Of a stretch of DNA of 9,156 nucleotides, positions 5,013-9,156 are shown piece by piece. Both the position numbers and the translations under genes were made by a program. The notes under the pieces are model-generated. The model was not told where the DNA came from, ran no database searches, and worked only from the letters and a program-made list of their open reading frames with translations. The stretch's first letter is position 1. The number at the start of each line of letters is the position of its first letter. The stretch comes from Comamonadaceae bacterium (GTDB taxonomy: Bacteria > Pseudomonadota > Gammaproteobacteria > Burkholderiales > Burkholderiaceae_C), in assembly GCA_947452325.1 (NCBI GenBank), contig CANGCZ010000048.1, forward strand, positions 1 to 9,156, read 5' to 3'.

Positions 5013-8000
5013 ATGCCGGTTCTATTCAAATTCATGCAGTTACCCGATTTAGCCGTTTCCAAACGATTTCACCTGAGCAAACCACCCGGTTCTGGGGATG
5101 CTGCTGTTTTGTCGGCATTGATAGAACGGGAACTCGCCCTTGGGCGCAGGCTGGCCATCTTTACGGCCGATGCGTTTGACGCCCAACGTCTGATAGATGA
5201 ATTGCCTTTTTTTTCGCCCAACGCTCGCTGCGTGTTGTTTCCTGACTGGGAAACACTGCCTTATGACGGGTTTTCGCCACACCAGGATCTGATCAGCGAA
5301 AGACTGGCGACGCTGTGGCGCATTTCCCAAGGCGACGCCGATGTGATTCTGGTGCCGGCCACCACCGCCCTTTACCGTCTGGCGCCTCCGGCGTTTTTGG
5401 CGGCATACACCTTTCATTTCAAGGTCAAACAAAAACTCGACGAAGCGCGTTTGAAATCGCAATTGACGCTGGCCGGTTACAGCCACGTGAATCAGGTGAT
5501 CAGCCCGGGCGAATACACCGTGCGCGGCGGCCTCATCGATTTGTTTCCCATGGGTTCGCTGGTGCCTTACCGGGTCGATTTGTTTGATGATGAAATCGAC
5601 TCGATACGTACCTTTGATCCGGACACACAGCGCAGCTTGTACCCGGTGCCCGAAGTGCGCTTGCTGCCCGGGCGCGAATTTCCCATGGACGAACCAGCGC
5701 GGGTACTGTTCAGAAGCCGTTGGCGGGAAATGCTTGACGGCGACCCCACCCGCAGTCGGCTTTACAAAGACATGGGCAATGGCGTTGCCACCGCCGGTAT
5801 TGAGTATTACTTGCCCTTGTTTTTTGAGCACACGGCCAGTGTGTTTGATTACCTGGGTGACCAAGCCGTGGTGGTGCTACACGGCGACATCGACCCGGTG
5901 CTGACCCGCTTCGGCCAGGATGCACAAGAGCGATACCGCCTGGCGCAAGGCGACCCCGAGCGGCCTGTGTTGCCGCCCGCCCAATTATTTTTGAACGCTG
6001 AGCAGTTTTTCACTGCGGCCAATGAACATGCGGTACTCAGCATTCGCCCGGGCACGCACACACCCACGCCATGGGCAGACAGCTTGCCGCCCATGACGGT
6101 CGAGCGTGGTGCAGAACAACCTTTGCTGAAGTTATTGCAACGCCAGCAAAGCAGCGGTCAACGGTTGTTGGTACTGGCCGAGTCAGAAGGCAGACGCACC
6201 AGCTTGCTGGATTTCTTGGCCGCGTCCGGGCTTGAGCCCAAGGTGTTTGAGGATTTGCCGTCATTCATGCAGAGCAGCGAGCAATTTGGTATAGCCATCA
6301 GCCAGTTGCACGCAGGATTCGCCTGGCTGGAAAACGGCATTGACCTGGTCACTGAAACCGAATTGTTCGCTGCCGGACCCACGCTCAGGCGCCGGCGAAA
6401 GCAGGAAGAAGTCAGCGACGTCGAATCGCTGATACGCGACTTGTCTGAATTACAGGTGGGCGATCCGGTGGTCCACAGTTCACATGGCATAGGCAGGTAC
6501 AAAGGCCTGATCAACATGGACATGGGTCAAGGCTTAGACGACCAAGGCCAGCCGATGTTGCAAGAATTTTTGCACTTGGAATACGCGGATGAAGCCACTT
6601 TGTACGTGCCGGTCAGCCAGTTGCATTTGATCAGCCGCTACAGCGGGATGAACCCCGAATCAGCGCCATTGCACCGACTGGGCTCAGGTCAATGGGACAA
6701 AGCCAAGCGACGCGCTGCCGAACAGGTGCGTGATGCCGCCGCTGAATTGCTCAATATTTACGCCAGACGCGCGGCCAGACAAGGGCATGCGTTTCGCTAC
6801 AGCGCCAACGATTACGAAACATTCGCCACCGATTTCGGTTTTGAAGAAACCGCCGATCAGCGCGCCGCCATACATGCCGTGGTGCAGGACATGATCAGCC
6901 CGCGCCCCATGGACCGGTTGGTTTGCGGCGATGTCGGCTTCGGCAAAACCGAGGTGGCTTTGCGTGCTGCCTTTGTGGCGGTCATGGGCGGCAAGCAAGT
7001 GGCCATACTCGCGCCGACCACCTTGCTGGCTGAGCAGCATTTCCAGACATTGACCGACCGCTTTTCTAAATGGCCGGTGAAGATTGCTGAGCTCAGCCGG
7101 TTTCGCTCTGCCAAGGAAATCAAGCAAAGCATTGAAGGCCTGGCACTGGGCAATATCGACATTGTGGTTGGCACGCACAAACTGCTGAGCGAATCTGTGA
7201 AGTACAAAGACTTGGGTTTGCTGGTGATTGACGAAGAACACCGATTTGGTGTCAAGCACAAAGAAACCTTGAAAGCATTGCGCGCTGAGGTAGATGTACT
7301 GACCCTGACTGCCACGCCGATTCCACGCACGCTTGGCATGGCGCTTGAAGGCATGCGCGACCTGAGTGTGATCGCCACTGCGCCGCAGCGGCGTTTGTCC
7401 ATCAAAACCTTTGTGCGAACCGAGGACAACGGCGTGATCCGCGAAGCCGTATTGCGTGAACTCAAACGCGGCGGCCAATGCTATTTTTTACATAACGAAG
7501 TCGAGACCATTCAAAACCGCCTTGAGCGCTTGCAAGAATTGATTCCGGAAGCACGTATCGCGATTGCCCATGGCCAGATGCCAGAGCGGGAATTAGAAAA
7601 AGTGATGCGTGATTTTGTGGCGCAGCGATTCAACATATTGCTCTGCTCAACCATCATTGAAACTGGTATTGACGTGCCGACAGCCAATACCATTTTGATG
7701 AGTCGCGCCGATAAATTCGGACTTGCGCAACTTCACCAACTGCGCGGACGCGTCGGCCGCAGCCACCACCAGGCGTATGCCTATTTACTGGTGCCGGATA
7801 TTCAAGGCCTGACCAAACAAGCCAGCCAACGGCTGGACGCGATTCAGCAAATGGAGGAACTTGGCTCGGGCTTTTACCTCTCCATGCACGACCTGGAAAT
7901 ACGCGGCGCAGGCGAGGTACTGGGCGATAACCAAAGCGGCAATATGCAAGAGGTCGGTTTTCAGCTTTACAACGAAATGCTGGCCGAAGCAGTGCGCGCC

Positions 8001-8510
8001 TTGAAAAACGGCGAAGAGCCTGATTTGCTCAGTCCTTTGCAAGTCACTACCGAAATCAATTTGCACGCCCCGGCTTTGCTGCCAAATGATTACTGCGGCG
8101 ATGTGCATTTGCGCTTGTCGTTTTACAAAAAACTGGCGACCGCTAAAACTCAAGATCAGGTTGATGCGTTGATGGAAGAACTGATAGACCGTTTCGGCAA
8201 ACTGCCTAGCCAGACGCAAACCTTGATTGATTCGCACCGCTTGCGGGTACTGGCCAAACCTTATGGCGTTGCCAAAGTGGATGCAGCACCCGGCGTGATT
8301 TTGATCAACTTCAAACCGAATGCACCGGTGGATGGCATGCGCATCATTCAACTGGTGCAAAAAAACAAACACATCAAACTGGCAGGTAACGATAAGTTAC
8401 GTATAGAAAAAGAAATCGCTGACGTGAAAGACCGGGCTCACATGGTGAGAGACATCTTGCGCTCGCTGGGTGACCCGCTGTCGCCAACACCAAAGAAAGC
8501 CATTGCATGA
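5013..8510 (+). CDS. mfd: Mfd, transcription-repair coupling factor
   Basis: Mfd is an ATP-driven DNA translocase that removes RNA polymerase stalled at DNA damage and recruits UvrA for nucleotide excision repair. The 1165-residue product carries the full domain set. An N-terminal UvrB-like module includes DWETLPYD at 78-85. The RNA polymerase-interacting CarD-like domain starts near 475 (VGDPVVHSSHGIGRYKG from 482). The RecG-like motor has GDVGFGKT with Lys645, the DEEH box at 740-743, TATP at 766-769 and QLRGRVGR at 909-916. The translocation (TRG) region follows, with EIRGAGEVLGDNQSG, and then the C-terminal regulatory domain. Length is close to the 1148 residues of the E. coli protein. 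ATG 5013 was chosen; TTG 4974 would put the leader hairpin inside the gene, and ATG 5034 (MQLPDLAVSKRF) is a fair alternative that fits related N-termini. The stop overlaps the serB start as ATGA. Confidence 0.97.
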   Translation: MPVLFKFMQLPDLAVSKRFHLSKPPGSGDAAVLSALIERELALGRRLAIFTADAFDAQRLIDELPFFSPNARCVLFPDWETLPYDGFSPHQDLISERLATLWRISQGDADVILVPATTALYRLAPPAFLAAYTFHFKVKQKLDEARLKSQLTLAGYSHVNQVISPGEYTVRGGLIDLFPMGSLVPYRVDLFDDEIDSIRTFDPDTQRSLYPVPEVRLLPGREFPMDEPARVLFRSRWREMLDGDPTRSRLYKDMGNGVATAGIEYYLPLFFEHTASVFDYLGDQAVVVLHGDIDPVLTRFGQDAQERYRLAQGDPERPVLPPAQLFLNAEQFFTAANEHAVLSIRPGTHTPTPWADSLPPMTVERGAEQPLLKLLQRQQSSGQRLLVLAESEGRRTSLLDFLAASGLEPKVFEDLPSFMQSSEQFGIAISQLHAGFAWLENGIDLVTETELFAAGPTLRRRRKQEEVSDVESLIRDLSELQVGDPVVHSSHGIGRYKGLINMDMGQGLDDQGQPMLQEFLHLEYADEATLYVPVSQLHLISRYSGMNPESAPLHRLGSGQWDKAKRRAAEQVRDAAAELLNIYARRAARQGHAFRYSANDYETFATDFGFEETADQRAAIHAVVQDMISPRPMDRLVCGDVGFGKTEVALRAAFVAVMGGKQVAILAPTTLLAEQHFQTLTDRFSKWPVKIAELSRFRSAKEIKQSIEGLALGNIDIVVGTHKLLSESVKYKDLGLLVIDEEHRFGVKHKETLKALRAEVDVLTLTATPIPRTLGMALEGMRDLSVIATAPQRRLSIKTFVRTEDNGVIREAVLRELKRGGQCYFLHNEVETIQNRLERLQELIPEARIAIAHGQMPERELEKVMRDFVAQRFNILLCSTIIETGIDVPTANTILMSRADKFGLAQLHQLRGRVGRSHHQAYAYLLVPDIQGLTKQASQRLDAIQQMEELGSGFYLSMHDLEIRGAGEVLGDNQSGNMQEVGFQLYNEMLAEAVRALKNGEEPDLLSPLQVTTEINLHAPALLPNDYCGDVHLRLSFYKKLATAKTQDQVDALMEELIDRFGKLPSQTQTLIDSHRLRVLAKPYGVAKVDAAPGVILINFKPNAPVDGMRIIQLVQKNKHIKLAGNDKLRIEKEIADVKDRAHMVRDILRSLGDPLSPTPKKAIA

Positions 8511-9156
8511 ACAACATGAAAGAACACAGCCCTGGGCTCTGGACACAAAACCTGCCCGCGCTGCGCCGACTGTCAGACTACAAACTGATTGCGTTTGACA
8601 TGGATTCAACGCTGATCAATATTGAGTGCATAGACGAAATGGCTGCGGTGGTCGGTCGCCAGCAAGAGGTGTCTGCCATCACCGAAGCAGCCATGCGCGG
8701 GGAAATCGCAGACTACAAAGACAGTTTGCGCAGACGAGTGGCTTTGCTCAAGGGCGCACCTGCGGTGGTGATGCAGCAAGTCTTTGAGCAACGCCTGCAA
8801 CTCAATCCGGGCGTTAAACCACTGATTGCGTCTTGTCAACAAGCAGGGCTACACACCTTGATTGTCAGCGGCGGTTTTGACTACTTCACAGACAAACTGC
8901 AACACATGCTCGGTATAGATGACACGCGCAGCAACCAATTGGAAGTGCATGACGGGGTTCTAACCGGACGCTTGCTGGACCAGGACTGGGGTGATATTTG
9001 CGACGGTGAAGAAAAGCTACGCATGGTGCAAGCGACCAGTGAAAAACTAGGCATCACTGCCAGCCAATGCATTGCGGTAGGTGATGGCTCTAACGATTTA
9101 CCCATGATGCAATGGTGCGGATTGTCAGTCGCGTATCAGGCCAAGCCCAAGGTCAG
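8507..9156 (+). CDS. serB: SerB, phosphoserine phosphatase (3' end outside window)
   Basis: SerB hydrolyses O-phospho-L-serine to serine, the last step of serine synthesis from 3-phosphoglycerate (EC 3.1.3.3). The visible 216 residues show all four HAD-family motifs: nucleophile motif FDMDSTLI with Asp31 and Asp33, motif II with Ser121 in LIVSGGFDYF, motif III Lys170 in DGEEKLRMV, and motif IV GDGSNDLPM at 192-200. Glu40 in INIECIDE matches the substrate-binding segment of the family. There is no N-terminal ACT domain, unlike the longer enzymes of some other bacteria. The ATG at 8507 overlaps the mfd stop as ATGA, suggesting translational coupling; a second ATG at 8516 is a less likely start. 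The reading frame is still open at the right edge, probably within a few tens of codons of its end. Confidence 0.96.
   Translation, partial: MNNMKEHSPGLWTQNLPALRRLSDYKLIAFDMDSTLINIECIDEMAAVVGRQQEVSAITEAAMRGEIADYKDSLRRRVALLKGAPAVVMQQVFEQRLQLNPGVKPLIASCQQAGLHTLIVSGGFDYFTDKLQHMLGIDDTRSNQLEVHDGVLTGRLLDQDWGDICDGEEKLRMVQATSEKLGITASQCIAVGDGSNDLPMMQWCGLSVAYQAKPKV

Noticed and set aside
5049..5864. 271-codon minus-strand open frame
   Set aside because: It is a shadow of the UvrB-like part of mfd, with no recognisable protein family.
6684..7478. 264-codon minus-strand open frame
   Set aside because: It is antisense to the mfd motor domain, and its residues reflect the reverse complement of conserved motifs.

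Overview
The window looks like a chromosomal housekeeping segment from a betaproteobacterium, most likely order Burkholderiales and perhaps Comamonadaceae. I base this on the protein sequences: a RelA with a degenerate hydrolase domain in the Burkholderiales style, a short SerB without an ACT domain, and the neighbourhood ispF-ispD / mfd-serB. The genus cannot be named from the sequence. No mobile element, CRISPR array, tRNA, rRNA or phage gene was found, and base and codon use look even along the window.

Layout: 1-66 is a short spacer with a triplicated 9-bp motif. relA runs on the minus strand (67-2325) and encodes the ribosome-dependent (p)ppGpp synthetase. Only 21 bp from its first plausible ATG, bdhA runs the other way (2347-3129) and encodes D-3-hydroxybutyrate dehydrogenase with every known catalytic and substrate residue in place. 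A small XRE-family regulator follows on the plus strand (3244-3702). Its 3' end overlaps by 12 bp the 3' end of the minus-strand operon ispD-ispF (4916-3691), two steps of the MEP isoprenoid pathway joined by an ATGA overlap. A divergent intergenic region of about 96 bp (4917-5012) separates ispD from mfd (5013-8510), the transcription-repair coupling factor. serB (phosphoserine phosphatase) starts at 8507 through another ATGA overlap and runs off the right edge.

How the genes relate: relA and bdhA are both tied to nutrient limitation (stringent response; mobilisation of polyhydroxybutyrate or 3-hydroxybutyrate), so their tight divergent arrangement is suggestive. ispD and ispF are consecutive in function apart from the IspE step. 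mfd and serB have no obvious shared pathway and appear only translationally coupled.

I found no convincing new multi-gene system. The points most worth a second look are non-coding: a perfect 12-bp hairpin in the mfd leader that contains the only Shine-Dalgarno-like sequence, a symmetric -10-like palindrome between ispD and mfd, a dyad over a predicted leaderless promoter of the XRE regulator, and the very short relA/bdhA gap.
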